The notes below the pieces were generated by a model. That model searched no databases. It was not told the origin of the DNA and worked only from the letters and a program-made list of their open reading frames with translations. From Tetrahymena thermophila SB210 (lineage: Eukaryota; Ciliophora; Oligohymenophorea; Hymenostomatida; Tetrahymenidae), in NCBI RefSeq assembly GCF_000189635.1, contig NW_002476246.1, positions 434,001 through 498,000 of the forward strand: a stretch of DNA of 64,000 bases, given 5' to 3'. Both the position numbers and the translations under genes were made by a program. This document shows positions 1 to 13,500 of the stretch, one piece after another (position 1 is the first letter of the stretch; every line of letters begins with the position of its first letter).

Positions 1-464
1 TAAATTATTTTTAATCCTTAATTTGAAAAAACATAAAAAATAATATATCTAAAATAATTGATTACTCAGAATTACAAAATAGAAAGCTCAAAAAAACTAG
101 ATCCAATTATTTTTTGTGTTAAAAAAATATTAATTTGTTTGTTTTAAGATAAAAAATTCAAAAATTAAGATATTTGTTTGAATATAATAATAATAATTTA
201 ACCAATTAGTCATTTTTATTTTTTATTTAAATTTATTTGTATAAGGTATTTTAGTCTAAGTTAATCATTTTGAGATATTTTTTAATTATAAGGATTTGAT
301 GTATATTTCAAATATCAAAAAATTAATACTGTTGTGGTATTTATTTAGATTAAAGTCATATTAAATTAATTGAAACAAATTGTAAATTTATAAATTTTAA
401 GCTTTAGATCATATTCAATATTTAGTGTAATCTATTTTAAGATAAAAAAATATATAATTCTATC
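1..464. other. AT-rich intergenic DNA, no gene seen
   Basis: Almost pure A/T with no sustained TGA-free frame of coding character, no cysteine-module signature and no RNA gene that I can recognise. It lies outside the block of upstream sequence shared with the other array genes. Confidence 0.5.
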
Positions 465-1984
465 TATAACGCCTTTTTATTTTTAGTCATAACTTCTTAA
501 TGTAAAAAATATTCAAATCTGATAAAGCATAATAAATGATAGAAAGCAAATGCAATTTTTTATTTTTATATCATAAAATTTTTAAGAAAAATATTTTTTT
601 TTATCTAATCTTATTTATTTTAGAAATAAATTTAATCATACTATCTTCAATAAAAAAAAAGCTAAATAAAAGTTCGCAATAATATAGATCATTATTTTAT
701 TTTTCTAGAAATAAGTAATAACTAGTTAGAAACTAGTAAAAATATGGTAAACTTAATAAGACTATAAATAAATTAATATAAAATGAAAAATGGTTAATTT
801 AATATTGATTTCAAATACCTATTTCTAAAATAATTTATTAAGGCTGATTTAAAATATATGTCTAATAAAGATATTTATAATATCATACATTTATAAATAA
901 TAGAATGGTCATAGAGAATTTTGTTAATTAAATATTAAAAATTGGTTGTAAATAAAATAAATATTTGATGTCAAAAATATCTATTCGTGATTTTTAATAA
1001 AATTTGATTTTCTATTTTACAAAGATATTTCCAAAATCTAAAGGATAAATTATAAAAGAATTTTTTTAGTCTTTGATACTTTTATTAATAATATAAAATT
1101 CTTATATTAGAAATCATTGAAATAATTATTTAAAATATGGCCTTAATTTTAAGTATTAATTGCCACATATTTCTTATTTTAATTGAAATAATAATAATTC
1201 AATTAATTAAAATATAAAAAATATTTCTGTTAAGTTAGTTTGTATTTTAAAATAAATTTTATTGGATATTTTTTCTATTAAATATAAAAAATATTTTCAA
1301 ATGAATTTGCTCTTCTCAATAAATACTTAACTTATCTCTTACTCACCTAATACAGTAAAAATGAATTATATATTATTTAATACCTAATCAGGTGTACATA
1401 AGATATAAAATATATTTTTTAATACATTTATTTATTAATTTTGAATTAAAACAAGAGCAAGTAAGTGCATATTTTAAAGAATATGTCTAAAGAGCAAAAT
1501 CAGTACTTTTGGTTACTTAAATTGATTATTAGAGATGTATTTTAAAATATCCTTGTAAAATATCCCTTTTAAATCAATACTTTATATTTACTTGAATTAA
1601 TGTGGTTATGGATAAAGATTTTTATTTTGAGGTATATTTTGAATTATTACTTGAGTAAGCACCACTAATCAAAGTTGATTACTATTTCTTATTTAGTATC
1701 CATGTAAAAATAAATTAACCAGATCCAAATAACAAGAAATTGAGCTTATCTTTTTAAAAATTCAATGGTGTTAGATTTAGTTCGATTCTATTCCATATAT
1801 ATGTTTTTATTTGATATTCAAAAAGCTGATTATTTTCCTTCTTTGTGTATCTAAAAATCATATATACTTGTTTTGTTTATTATTTTAATCAAAAGTAACA
1901 AAATTCTGTCAAAAACACAAATTCAGATTAATTCAAAAAGTAACAAAGAGGAGAAATATCTCTACAAAATATTTTAGAGAAAAT
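465..1984 (+). repeat. Duplicated 5' flank of array gene 1
   Basis: This noncoding stretch has recognisable counterparts before the genes starting at 19509 (about 18126-19508) and 36813 (about 35441-36812), and partly before 27538 and 41792. Shared landmarks in order are a 17-nt hairpin at 721-737, a block near 1305-1365 ending in TCACCTAATACAGTAAAA, a block near 1655 with GAGTAAGCACCACTAAT, and a block close to the start codon (about 1895-1960). It presumably carries the promoter and 5' UTR. No coding frame is visible. Confidence 0.7.
721..737. repeat. Conserved hairpin upstream of gene 1
   Basis: ACTAGTTAGAAACTAGT forms a perfect 7-bp stem with a 3-nt loop. The same 17 nt recur at 18243-18259 and 35625-35641, each about 50 nt after a shared GCTAAATAAAAGTTCGCAA stretch and about 1.2 kb before a start codon. 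The function is unknown. Confidence 0.6.
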
Positions 1985-4900
1985 ATGATCAAAATATTTT
2001 TCTTTTTACTGTTATCATTCCTAGCAATAAATAATTTTATTGTGAAAGGTATACCAATTATTTAATTCTTAATTAAATTGTAATTCTACTTTATTTGTTA
2101 ACAAAAAATCATGGATAATTAAATATGAAAAAGAACTTTTAAATTTGAAGTGATTAAATAAATTTTATATAATTAATAGGGTTAGAAGTAGTCTACTATT
2201 AAGATTTTACTTCTGATCTTTCCTGCTCTAATCTATTTAGCTAGTATTGGTCTATAGTATCTGATTCTTATTCCGGAGGAGGTTGCTAATATTAATGTGA
2301 AAGATCAGATAATGGAAACTCAGCTGATATATTATCACCAGATATGTCTAGTTATCCTAATGGAATATAAATGATAAAATCTATTACCAAACCCTATTCA
2401 TTTTTTGGTGTTGATTTAGTTTATTTAATGAAAGATGATCCCTTAAATATGAGTATATTTGATGGAAATACTTCTTTATTCAGTTAAAATTACAGCGGGG
2501 CTAGTACAGGTACTAACGTAGAATATAATTATAGCCTATAATGTTCTATTTGGTCTGGATATATGTAAGTAAGTAAGGAAATAGTTTAACTGAATTAATC
2601 TCTCACATCAAATACTATTAAAGTGTAGTTTGTATAACATGTAACTAATGATTTTTCTTGGTATGGTGTTTTGAAGTTAAGAGCATGGGCTAACTGTGTA
2701 GAGAATTGCGATGTTTGCTAAGACAATACTAATTGCAGCAGTTGTCTTTAAGGGTTTGATAGGTATACACTACAATCAGGATAAAAAGTATGTGAATAAA
2801 CTTACAATTGCAACATAAACAACTGTTTTTCATGTATCAAAAGCTCTCCTTCTTCTCTAACAGCTACTTGTGTTAAATGCCTACCAGGTTATTCCTTAGA
2901 TGCTAACAATAATTGTATTGCAAATTCTGGAGGGGCTTGTCCTGCAAGTATATTTAAATAAAAATTTAATAGTTTTATTTTTCAATATAAAAAATATATC
3001 TGTCTTTAAATTTATCTAATTTAAACAACATTAAGAGAAAATATTTTATTAATAATAAATTTATTTTTATTACTAAATAAGACTAGTATTAATCAACGGT
3101 TTCAGGTTGCTAAACCTACAGTACTTAATGTTACATGTAAAAGCAAAATACTTACTATACTTGGTAAACTTGCCCAGGATAAGTTAATTTATCTAAATAC
3201 AAATGCTTACATTCTTAGTCTATTCTTATCTATGAACATAAAAATTATTCACTATATACATGTGGTTGTCCTGTCAATAATTGCATTTAATGTCCAAATC
3301 CAAGCTAATGCTCTTAGTGTTAATTAGGATATACTTATGATCCTGTCTCTAAAATTTGTAATTTTGTGACATGCCCTGTATTGTATTCGCGTGATCCTTA
3401 AACAGGACTATGCATTAAAAATTGTAGCGGAAATGATTGTTAGTAATGTGATTAAAATCAATAATGTACTTTATGTAACCCTTCAGATAATTATTATATA
3501 GTATAGGCAAATCCGGTCAACTGCGCTTTGTGTACAATTTAAAATTGTGCAAAATGCTCAGGAGAGGGTATTTAGTTAATTTCATTTATTTGCTAAACAC
3601 AATAAAAATAAAATTTTTTAGAACTTTAAAAATAATTTTTTTTAATTTCAATTTAATATTTAAAAATATTTATTTAAATTTTAAATTTAGGGCTTTGTTA
3701 GCAATGCTAAGCAAATTTTTCGTTAAGTTCAGACAGAACTGCTTGTATTCCTTGTAATGTCAACAATTGTAGTTAATGTGTAATTGGTTAATCTAGTTTA
3801 TGTTAGACATGCATAACTGGTTATATTTAAAGCTCTGATTAAACTACTTGTTCATGTTCTGTGTAGAATTGTTAAGCATGCAATTCTTAAGATGGTACAA
3901 TTTGTGATTTTTGTGTAAATGGTTATTTAATTAGTTTAGATAAAAAGCAGTGTTAATGCGCTGTTCCAAATTGTTTTTAGTGCAATCTTTTAAATGGCAC
4001 TAAATGCTAAACATGTATTGGCGGATATAATCTGAACCCTTTAAATAGCAAATGTTTATGTAATGTTTCTAATTGCTAAACTTGCAATTCTTCAAACGGT
4101 AATTTATGTGATAACTGCATAACAAACTATGCACCAGTAAATATATAATCTCCAACATGTACTTGCTAAGTTTACGGATGCTAAACATGCTATCCTCTTG
4201 ATGGGCTTATATGTTAAATTTGTTATTCGAATTTCATTATCTCATAAAACGGATCTTGTTTGTGTAATGTTTAGAATTGCAGCCAATGCAGTGCGACAGA
4301 TGGAAATATATGTAATACATGTGTGAATAATTACTTATTAAATTCATCTAAAACATCATGTGATTGCTAAGTAAACAGCTGTAATTAATGCGATCCAAAC
4401 AATGGAAAAATATGTATTTCTCCTAAGCCAGGTTATACCTATGATCCTATAAGCTAAACAAATAAATGTAATTTTGCCAACTGTCAAAAATGTGACCCAA
4501 ACGATGGAAGCATTTGCTTGTAATGTTAAAACGGATATAACTTTAGTTCGAATTAATGTTAGTGTAATGTTTAATTTTGCTAAAAATGTGATCCTTTAAA
4601 TGGGAATATCTGTCAATAATGCATTACTGAATATCACTTAAATCCAACTGGTTAAACTGTTTAATGCTAGCTCAATTGCAGCTTAGATAACTGCAAAGAA
4701 TGCTAAGATCCTCCAAATAATAAAACTTAGTGTAAAAGCTGTAATTCTGGATATGTATTAGATCCATCTACAAGTTAATGTGCTTTAACTTAATGCAAAG
4801 TTCCTCAGTGTAGTCAATGTTAGCAATATAAACCAAATCTATGCTAAATATGTAATGATAAATATAATTTAGATTCTGATTCTTAATGTATTTTATCAAT

Positions 4901-7119
4901 ATAGAATGATTTCTCTGTTTAGTAAACTGTCATTTAAAATGTTGGTTATAATGTCACTTTAATTTTTAAAAATTAAATAGTAGCTGATTATTAAAACTTT
5001 GACAGTTAATTAAAAATCTAAATATAAGATTATGTTAACCCTTTTTAAGTTACCATCCTTTAGGTTTAAGAATAATCAATCAAAATTTAACTAAAATTAT
5101 AAGACAATTGTAAAAATAAGAACTTGGTTGTTTAGATGAAAGATCCTAGCTTTGTTTAGATTAATAACTTAGTAGATCCACAAAAAGAAGTAAAACTTAA
5201 TGAATATGTAATTCTTTCAGAATCTTAAATTTAATAGTCATAATAAACTAAATAAGTTGCTTCTGGAACTTCTTCTTCCTTACTTATAATGGTGATACTT
5301 ATGATAGTGATAGGAAATACCTATGTTCTTTTTAGCACAATAGATTTAACAACTTTTATTTATTTTATGCTCTTTATCGATGTTAGATATCCTGATAATG
5401 TTATGTCATTTTGCTCTATATTTTAAAATTTCCAGTTTGCATTTATTCCTAACTCAATATAAGTTTATTTTATGGATCCAAATTACACTCAACCATACAC
5501 TCCCAAGAAATTCATTGATAATGGATATGATGCGTAAAATATAATTTCTAATATAAATTTATTCAAATTTTTTAAATTAAATAGATATTTTTTTAACGGA
5601 GCAGGATAATCTCTTACAACTATGGCTGGTATCATGGCGATATATGGAATTGTCAAAATTCTATCTTATATTCCAGTTACTTCTATTAGAGTATATATAA
5701 GAAGTAAAATCAAAAGTGGATGGGTATATTTTTATCAATTATATTATGTTATTTAAAAAAAATTATGAAATTTTACTAAGTTAGCTTTGACTCATTATTT
5801 ATTTTAAAAAATAGGAATTTTGTGGCTTTTTTGATATGGTTGGATGTGTGTATGTTTATTTATTAATATCTTCTCTATTATAGTTTTACAGCTTTTAATT
5901 TGATGAATCACTTGCTTTTATTAACTACACATTCTTTTCTTTAACCTTTGTATTCACTATAATCTATCCAATAATGATAACAATTTTCATAAAAAATTGT
6001 AAAAACTTAAATGACCCTTAAATTCAAATGTAATTTGGTTCAATTATAGGAGGTTTAGTGATACCTTAAAATGATTAAAATTCTGAGGAATAGAACAAAA
6101 AACAAGAAAACAACTTGAACCAATCTAATCTAAAGATGTTAAATGAAAGCAAATCTTTATAAAAAATTGAGCATGAAAAACTAACCAGATAAAAATAGTT
6201 ACAGTATAAGTGGAGTAGATATACCAATGTAATTCTTTATGCTAGAAAAATTATTTATATGATGGTTTTATTGTATTTTTATGGATAAGTATATTTATAA
6301 ATGATTATTATTAATTCTATGAATGTTTTCCTATCAATCTTTTATTTGTACCTTAAGCCATAAGAAGAAAAATCTGCTAATTTAAAAAATGGAATAAGTG
6401 AGGTGTTACTAGTAATAATGTAGGTTACAATTTGCTTCTTAGTTAAAGATGATGAAAGCTAAAGAGAGGAAGATAGATTTAACATAGGATGGATTATAGT
6501 TGGTAGTGCATCTTTAATTCTAACTATACATATTTTTAGTGTTATTGTAGATCTATTAAAAGGTATTTATAATCTTGTTAAAGATTTTATTTGCACACTA
6601 ATAAAATCAAAAGCAGAAATTGAAAAGTTAAAGTAAGAAAAACTTGCTGAGGAATAGAAAAAATAAAATAAATTTTTAAGACTTGCTTCTTAAATTTCGA
6701 TTGATAAATTAAGAAGTATGAAGAAAAAATTAAGCTTAGTTCCTTAGTCATAATTAGATATATCTATGGTATCAATATAAAGAAATTAAATCAAACAAAA
6801 ATCAATAATAGTTTAACCTAGAAATTATGAAAGCAACCATATCATAGAACTACAAAAGCAATCATAAAATTGTGACTAGTCAAATAAACTTTGCCTTAAA
6901 GACGAAGATGACTAAATTAAAAAAAATGAATAGAAAAACATTTCTTTTGAATTAAAAAACTATCAAGACCAATAAAAAATGAATTTATAAAATTCATTTA
7001 TCCACAATAATATAAATAATTAAACTACTCATAGAATACTATTTTCAGCACCGCAATCTATTAATATATCTAATAATGATTTACTAGCTGCTAAAAATCC
7101 ATCATAAGTTTTTTTATGA
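1985..7119 (+). CDS. Array gene 1: Cys-module multipass surface protein, intact
   Basis: Six exons with introns at 2049-2179, 2948-3081, 3568-3690, 5534-5584 and 5724-5814, giving 1,534 residues with TAA/TAG as Gln and TGA as stop. Residues 1-21 are a hydrophobic signal peptide. About 22-190 form a globular domain. About 190-840 contain cysteine modules of the form CxxC-x5-G-x2-CxxC-x4-Y. About 840-965 are Cys-poor and beta-like. A membrane segment near 966-990 is followed by about seven more up to about 1350, then a Lys-, Gln- and Asn-rich tail. The layout suggests a plasma-membrane receptor or adhesin, but no ligand or enzyme motif is visible. All exons after the first match the 41792-46884 copy in length, which argues for selection. 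The start is the first ATG of the signal peptide. The family is recognised by architecture only, so the function is inferred. Confidence 0.87.
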
Positions 7120-8518
7120 AGGTAATTTATCATATTTTAAAAAAATATTGTATTTTCTAAAAAATATTTTAAAAAAAAAAATTATTTTTTAAAGAAATTT
7201 AATTAAATTCAACATATATTTATGGATTTAAAATTATATATTTATTTATCTGGCAAATTATTAAATTCATTAAGCTAAAGATAATCATAAGGTTATATTC
7301 TATGTTAATTTACTCTCCAAAAATATAATACTTAAAAAATAAAATCTATATAAAAACTAAATATATTTTTTAACTTATTTTAATTTTCATCATTTTTCTA
7401 TTATCATAATTATATATATAAGAAGATTAAACTTTTTGATTTATAAATTTTAATTTAGAGTTTCATGTTTTACATATGATTGTTCTAATTTTAAATTTAA
7501 TAATCTATTAGTTTAAAATATAAATTAAATAAATTAGAAAAAAAAAATTATTTTAATTTAAAAAGAAAAAAATAATCAAAATAAAAATCATAAATCAAGT
7601 AAAAAGCTATTAATAGCATAAATATGAATAATTTTGATGTCTTGATCTTCATTTAAAATAAAAATCATAAAAAAAGCAAAAAGTCATAAAAATTTACTAT
7701 CCTTTTAGTATATATTTTTTATTTCAATAAACCAAATTTATTTTTTAAGGAATTTGACATTTTAAAACATAAACAAAAATCTGTAAAAATATATTTAGCT
7801 ACCAGAAACATACTATTTTATTTAAATAATATATTAAATATAAAGATTTACATTTTAAATGACTAAAAAACAGTGATCATTAGCAATTAATCATGGAAAG
7901 AAAGAATCGCTTTTGAATGAATAAAAAAAATAATCTTGCAGATGAAATGTCGGCGATATGATTAAGTAGAACTAAATTTTTTGGAATACAAATTTCAAAT
8001 TAAATTAATAATTAATTAAAAAGTAAGAGTGAAAAAATTGCACATATGAAGAGTAACTTTATATAAAGGGATAATATATTATAAATATTTGAAGATAATT
8101 TTTAGGGATCCACTGTATTCGGAAAAAAGATCATGGTTCAGCAAACAGAATTTTTCTGAATGTTTGGTGTTAGGCATCTTAAAAATTTGAAATATTCTGC
8201 TTTTGTGGATTATTTAGTGGTATATTTATTTTTTTCAAAATATTATTAATAAATTATGAGATATTAAATTATCATTTATTTTATTTTTCTTCCAATTAAA
8301 CTTAAGATTTGTGTCATAATACAGATTATTCAGATTTCTTCAATTATCCAATTTAATTAAAGTTATGAGTAAAGAAAGATTGATTAAAATAATATCTCAA
8401 ATTTTGTATTTTATCCTATTAAATTGAAGATAATTGAATTGATTTCTAAGTTATAAAGGAGGATTTTATTTAAGTAAAAATTATATTCAACTATAAAACA
8501 AAATAGAATAATCTAAAA
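7120..8518. other. Intergenic, partly duplicated 3' flank of gene 1
   Basis: The first part, to about 7620, resembles the DNA after the 27538 gene (33635-34040), including a shared TTACATATGATTG landmark, so it moved with the gene in a block duplication. The remainder has a slightly less AT-rich patch at 8103-8220 with no frame that I can support. Confidence 0.5.
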
Positions 8519-9592
8519 ATGAGAACATTAATATTTTAATTTTTTACTGTGCCAGCAACAAAGGCAAAAATATTTATATGTAATAGATGTAATAATGAGT
8601 ATTCAATGGGAAGTATAAGCCCAAAAGATCAATGCACTAAAAACATGAAATCACATATAGAAGCTAAGCAGGAGAATTTAAATAAAGAATATAAAGAAAA
8701 AAAGGCTTTATAAAAATTAAAGAAAATGTAAAGTAACTTGGATAATTTTATGATAAAAAAGTGGGATATAATAGATAATAAGAACACGAACCCAGAAGTA
8801 TAGTAAACCATTTTATTAAATTTACACTTATTTTATCATATCCCTCTAGACCTAATTGATTTGCAGATAAGATTCGTTCAAATCAAGCGTGATAGGCAAT
8901 TATATTAAAAAATAAATGAAATAGCCTGTAAAAAATTAGCTTAGAAAAAAAATTTAAGAAAGATATCTTTATATGCAGCAAGTTTCCATTTTGGTAAAGT
9001 AAGGATATCTAGATTTCGAAATAAAGGTTAAGATAGAAATTTATCAAAATGTCTTTTTATGTATTAAGAGAGCATTAAAATGCTAATAAGCTTGCTGTTA
9101 ATTATTCGAGTTTTACTATAAAAGTCTTAAATATAGAGGAATAAGAGTATAATATATAATAACTAAAATATTTATTCACATTTAATTTTGATTTTAGCTT
9201 CTAATAGCATTTCAATAACATTATTTCCTATTTTATAAACAATTTAAGATAAAAATATTCAATAGAATAAATAATGCTATCCAAAAATATTTTTCATTTT
9301 TTTTTCCTATTTCCATTACATAATAAAATCGAAAAAAAAGATTTTATAAGAATGCTTATTTATTTTTACTTAATTTATAAATTATTAACACAGAAAAATT
9401 ATAGAGTTATGGTATTAAAGTATATGGAGTCACTTAAAATTATTTTTTTTTGTTAATTATTAATTTAAGTTAAAATTATTTTTTTAGTAGGTATTTTTTT
9501 AGCTACTTAATAATAATATAAAATAAATGAATAATATTTATAAAAAAAAATATGAATATATAAATTTTGTATTAGAGCAAGGTGGTATTTGA
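8519..9592 (+). pseudogene. Possible transposase relic (BED finger / hAT-like), uncertain
   Basis: An ATG opens a frame of 357 codons, read with TAA/TAG as Gln, to a TGA at 9590-9592. Residues about 21-50 contain CNRC, then a spaced Cys and MKSHIEAK, like a BED-type zinc finger that has lost its last ligand. A segment around residues 105-125 reads FYHIPLDLIDLQIRF, which resembles the Pro-hydrophobic-Glu/Asp-x3-Phe region after the finger in hAT transposases. The part after about 9200 becomes low-complexity Phe/Ile/Lys, as expected of decayed sequence. I saw no terminal inverted repeats. It could also be a chance open frame, because a sole TGA stop makes long frames common in AT-rich DNA. Confidence 0.3.
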
Positions 9593-10516
9593 AAAAGTCA
9601 ATGGAATTCTTTAGATAATTATTGAAAAATAATACTTATCAAGATATTTAAAAGAAAATTATTTGTAAGTAAAAATAAAAAGTAAGAAATAAATTATTAT
9701 TTTGTGTAAATATCTTATACAATTTTAATTTGATTTTGAAAAACTCAAAACCATGAATTTTGATTTCTATGTGACAAGAATTACTTTTATTTGAAGTAAT
9801 TATATAAGATTTGAATATTTATGAATAATAGAAAACTGAATCTTGAAATTCATAAAATTCATTTTCTTCTAAGTTTTTATAATAAGATATTCATTAGATA
9901 AACTCAGCTTTACCAAATTTTAAGTATACAAAAAAATGGGAAGATTAATAAAATCTAAACATGGTATTTATTTTTTTTAAAGAATAAAAATACTAATAAC
10001 ATTACAATTAATGTTGGATAAATAAAGATTTAATATAATTTCTTATAATTTTATGGTTTATGGTTGAGCTTGATTAGATTTTATCATAAATTAAAACTCA
10101 TAATTTCTTTTGCAATTTAAAGTATGAATATTTTAAGAAGTTATAGATAAGTGGTCACTAGTTAATAAATTATGGTATATTTTTTACTACTTGAACCATA
10201 GATTTCTTATCAAGCAAATAAATGCTCAAAGTAAATGGAAATGAAAATCTTCCTATTTAATTTGATTGGAATTGTGCAAATATAAGCAACTTTAAATTGA
10301 TGGATTTTATTTTATTACAATCGGAAGAAAAATCTAACAAATTGATTATTATTGTTTTTATCATTTTGCTCTGTGATGGTTATTTAGGATTTAAATAAAT
10401 AAAGTTCATTTCTTTATTGAATAAGGATAGTAAAAATATAAAGAGAAAATAAAAGTGAAGTAAACAAGAAATTAATTAATAGAATACAACAACAAACTAA
10501 CAAATAAAATAATCAA
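9593..10516. other. Intergenic DNA upstream of gene 2
   Basis: AT-rich, no coding frame recognised. It does not share the conserved hairpin or the TCACCTAATACAG block of the other array flanks, so gene 2 seems to have its own unrelated promoter region. Confidence 0.5.
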
Positions 10517-13500
10517 ATGAGATAAAAAAGCTATTTCTTGAATATCTTATTCTACATTATTATATGCATTAGAGGTAAATTTAACTTACTTCTTTCATTT
10601 TTTATATTTTAAATATTTAAACTAAGTTCAAGAAATATTTGCGCTTGAGAGGGTTCTCTTGAAGTATTACGATTCTTCCACAAATTGCTAAAACGAGTTA
10701 CAAACTAACTGGAATATGATTGGGGGAGGTTCTTTTCCTAACAATAACTGCTAATAAAGCTGTTCTATAAATTCAATTATATATACTGCTTTCTACTTAG
10801 TCCCGACTCAATATCCAAACGGATTTGAAATTACTAAAACCTTAGCAAGCACAGCTTCCATATTAGGTTTTGATTTAGCTTATTTTGTATCTGGATAATT
10901 TACTGTTTCAATATATGGAGATAATAAATTACTATACTAATAATCATATTAGCAAATAGTCTAAAATAATTTTCCTTAAGAAATAATATACAACGGTGTC
11001 AATTGCTAAGGCTCAAGTTTTAGAACAATTTTTGTTAGCAAATACGTCAAAACATAGAATATTTCTAAATATTATTTACAGTTCTCTAACTTGCCTTCTA
11101 ACTATGGTTTTTTCAAAATCTATATGTGGTCAAATTGCGTTTTAAATTGTGATTAATGCAAAGATTCCTAAAATTGCTAAGTTTGTTTATAAGGTTTTTC
11201 ATTGATGATTATGCCTTCTGGTTAACAAGTATGTTCTTAATAAGAGGATTGCTAATCAAGTAATTGTTTGGAATGTGCTATTAGTGGAATAACCGAAGTA
11301 TGCATATTATGCATACCTGGCTATAAACTAAATAGTTCTAATATTTGTGTTTCAACTGGTTTAGCTTGCAGTGCAGGTATATTTAGTTATTAAAATATAT
11401 TTTATTTTAAATTTGCAATTTAAAGAGCATATTAAATAGTTTAAATAAATTAACCAACAGAAATAATAAGCTATTTTTATAACTCAAATATTATCAGCTA
11501 TTTCTAACATTAATGAATAAAAAATAATTAATGTAATCTTCTATTTATTTATTATAAATTCTGATGGTTTTTAAAAAAATTAAAACAATAACTATTACTT
11601 AAAAAATAAATAATACAAATAATATTATAAAATATTCTAATATCATAATTTTGTAAATATAAATTTTAAATTAATTGATAAAAAATTTTTGATTTTCTGA
11701 TTATTTTCTTTTTAATGAATGATAACTATTTTTTAATCTAACAAAAATAATTTTAAAGCTTTCAATTAAAAAAATGATATTAAGTTAGGTTAAAACTAGC
11801 ATTTTTGTTAATTTATAAATAAATGATCTTTGCTTGTGAGTAGCGCAAATTATAAAAAATGCTTAGTATAATCCTATTTTATTTTTAAAAATTTTAAATA
11901 AAATATTTTTTTTTTACCTTTTATTTTGTAAATAAATAATAAGCATATTTATTTTAATAGGATAATATAGAAGTGAATAAAACACTTGTGAAACATATAC
12001 AAGTAATTGTCTTAGATAAAATACATCTGAAACTACTTGGTTATAATGCTTTGCTGTACCAGATTAAACAACATTTAAATGCTTCTAAAATAAAGTAATT
12101 CTATTATATTAAAGAGGAAACTATAGTGCAAGAGTTTGCGGGTGCAATCATTTACCAAATTGCAATTAATGCAATACAAATACTTGCACTTAATGTAAAC
12201 AAGGGTATTCTTTTAGTGGATCAACATGTGTTGCATCTACATGCCCCATAGGGTCATAGATGAACCCTATTACAAAAGCATGCTCTAGTATAATATGCTC
12301 TGATACATATTGCCTTAAATGTGACCAATTTGTTTGCTAATAATGTTTAGGTAGTTCATATTATGTGTCAGCAACAAATCCTCTTCAATGTAAATATTGC
12401 AATGTTCAAAATTGCAAGTAATGCAATCCTGATGGTAATTTTTAATTAACTTTATAAATGATTTTATATCACTAATTTTAGAAATCATCAAATTATTAGT
12501 TTATTAAATTTAAAAAAAAATAATTTTATGGAAAATAAAATAATGGAAATTAGTTCTAAAATAAATCAAATTTTAATTTAAATGTTTACTTAAATTTTTT
12601 GTTTTAGAGATATTAATTTTACTTAAATAATCATTTTTAAATTAGGAACTTGTAAAACTTGTAATCCAACATACTTTATGAACGGTTCAGGAAACTGCAT
12701 AAGCTGTGCTTAAAATTGTCTTTTATGCAATGATCCATCAATTTGTTAACAATGTGTTACCGGTTACGTTTTAAGTAATGATAAAACTACTTGCATTTGC
12801 TCTATCCCTTAATGCTTTTTGTGTAATCCAAATGATGGAACTATTTGTTCAATTTGCAATAATGGAATATTTGATTCATTATCAAAAACATGTAAATGTA
12901 CATTAACAAACTGTTAAACATGTCTTCCTTAAAGTAATACATAATGTTTAGCTTGTAAAGGTGTGTTTATCTTAGATTAGAATAATTAATGTTAATGTCC
13001 TATAAAAAATTGCTAATAATGTGATTCTTCAGGAAGCAAATGCTTAACTTGCGCCACTAACTATATTTTAAGCTCTGATTCTACTTTATGTTAATGCTCT
13101 GTATAATACTGCTCTTTATGTTCAAGTAACAATTGTCTAATATGCACATAAGGCTATACTTTAGTTGGAAACTAATGCATTATGAAAGCCTAAAATTGTA
13201 TCAAACCTGATCCAACGAATGGTATGAATTGCTTATAATGTGTATCTGGTTATTTGGTTGTCTTAGATGATCAATATAATAATACATGCTAATGTAATGT
13301 TTAAAATTGCAAGTAATGTTAGGCTTCTAATGGTAATTTATGTGATCAGTGCTATACTAATTATTAATTAAATAATGATAAGACTTAATGTTTATGTTCT
13401 GTTTAAAATTGCCTTTTTTGCAACTTAAATGATGGAAATTATTGTGATTTATGCAATACTGGTTATTAAAATTTAAATTCAGGTAAAATTTGTTAATGTT

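Noticed and set aside
3082-3105. Downstream acceptor (before TTGC) as the main splice site of intron 2
   Set aside because: It is absent in gene 6, and the upstream site aligns eight more codons with gene 2. It is kept only as an alternative site.
8103-8220. Less AT-rich patch containing CAGAATTTTTCTG as an RNA gene or transposon end
   Set aside because: Only a short imperfect palindrome is visible, with no partner repeat and no recognisable RNA fold.
10627-10660. Intron 1 acceptor of gene 2 at 10649 or 10651
   Set aside because: Both lose the frame that carries the conserved cysteines. The AG at 10626 keeps it and makes the gene length a multiple of three.
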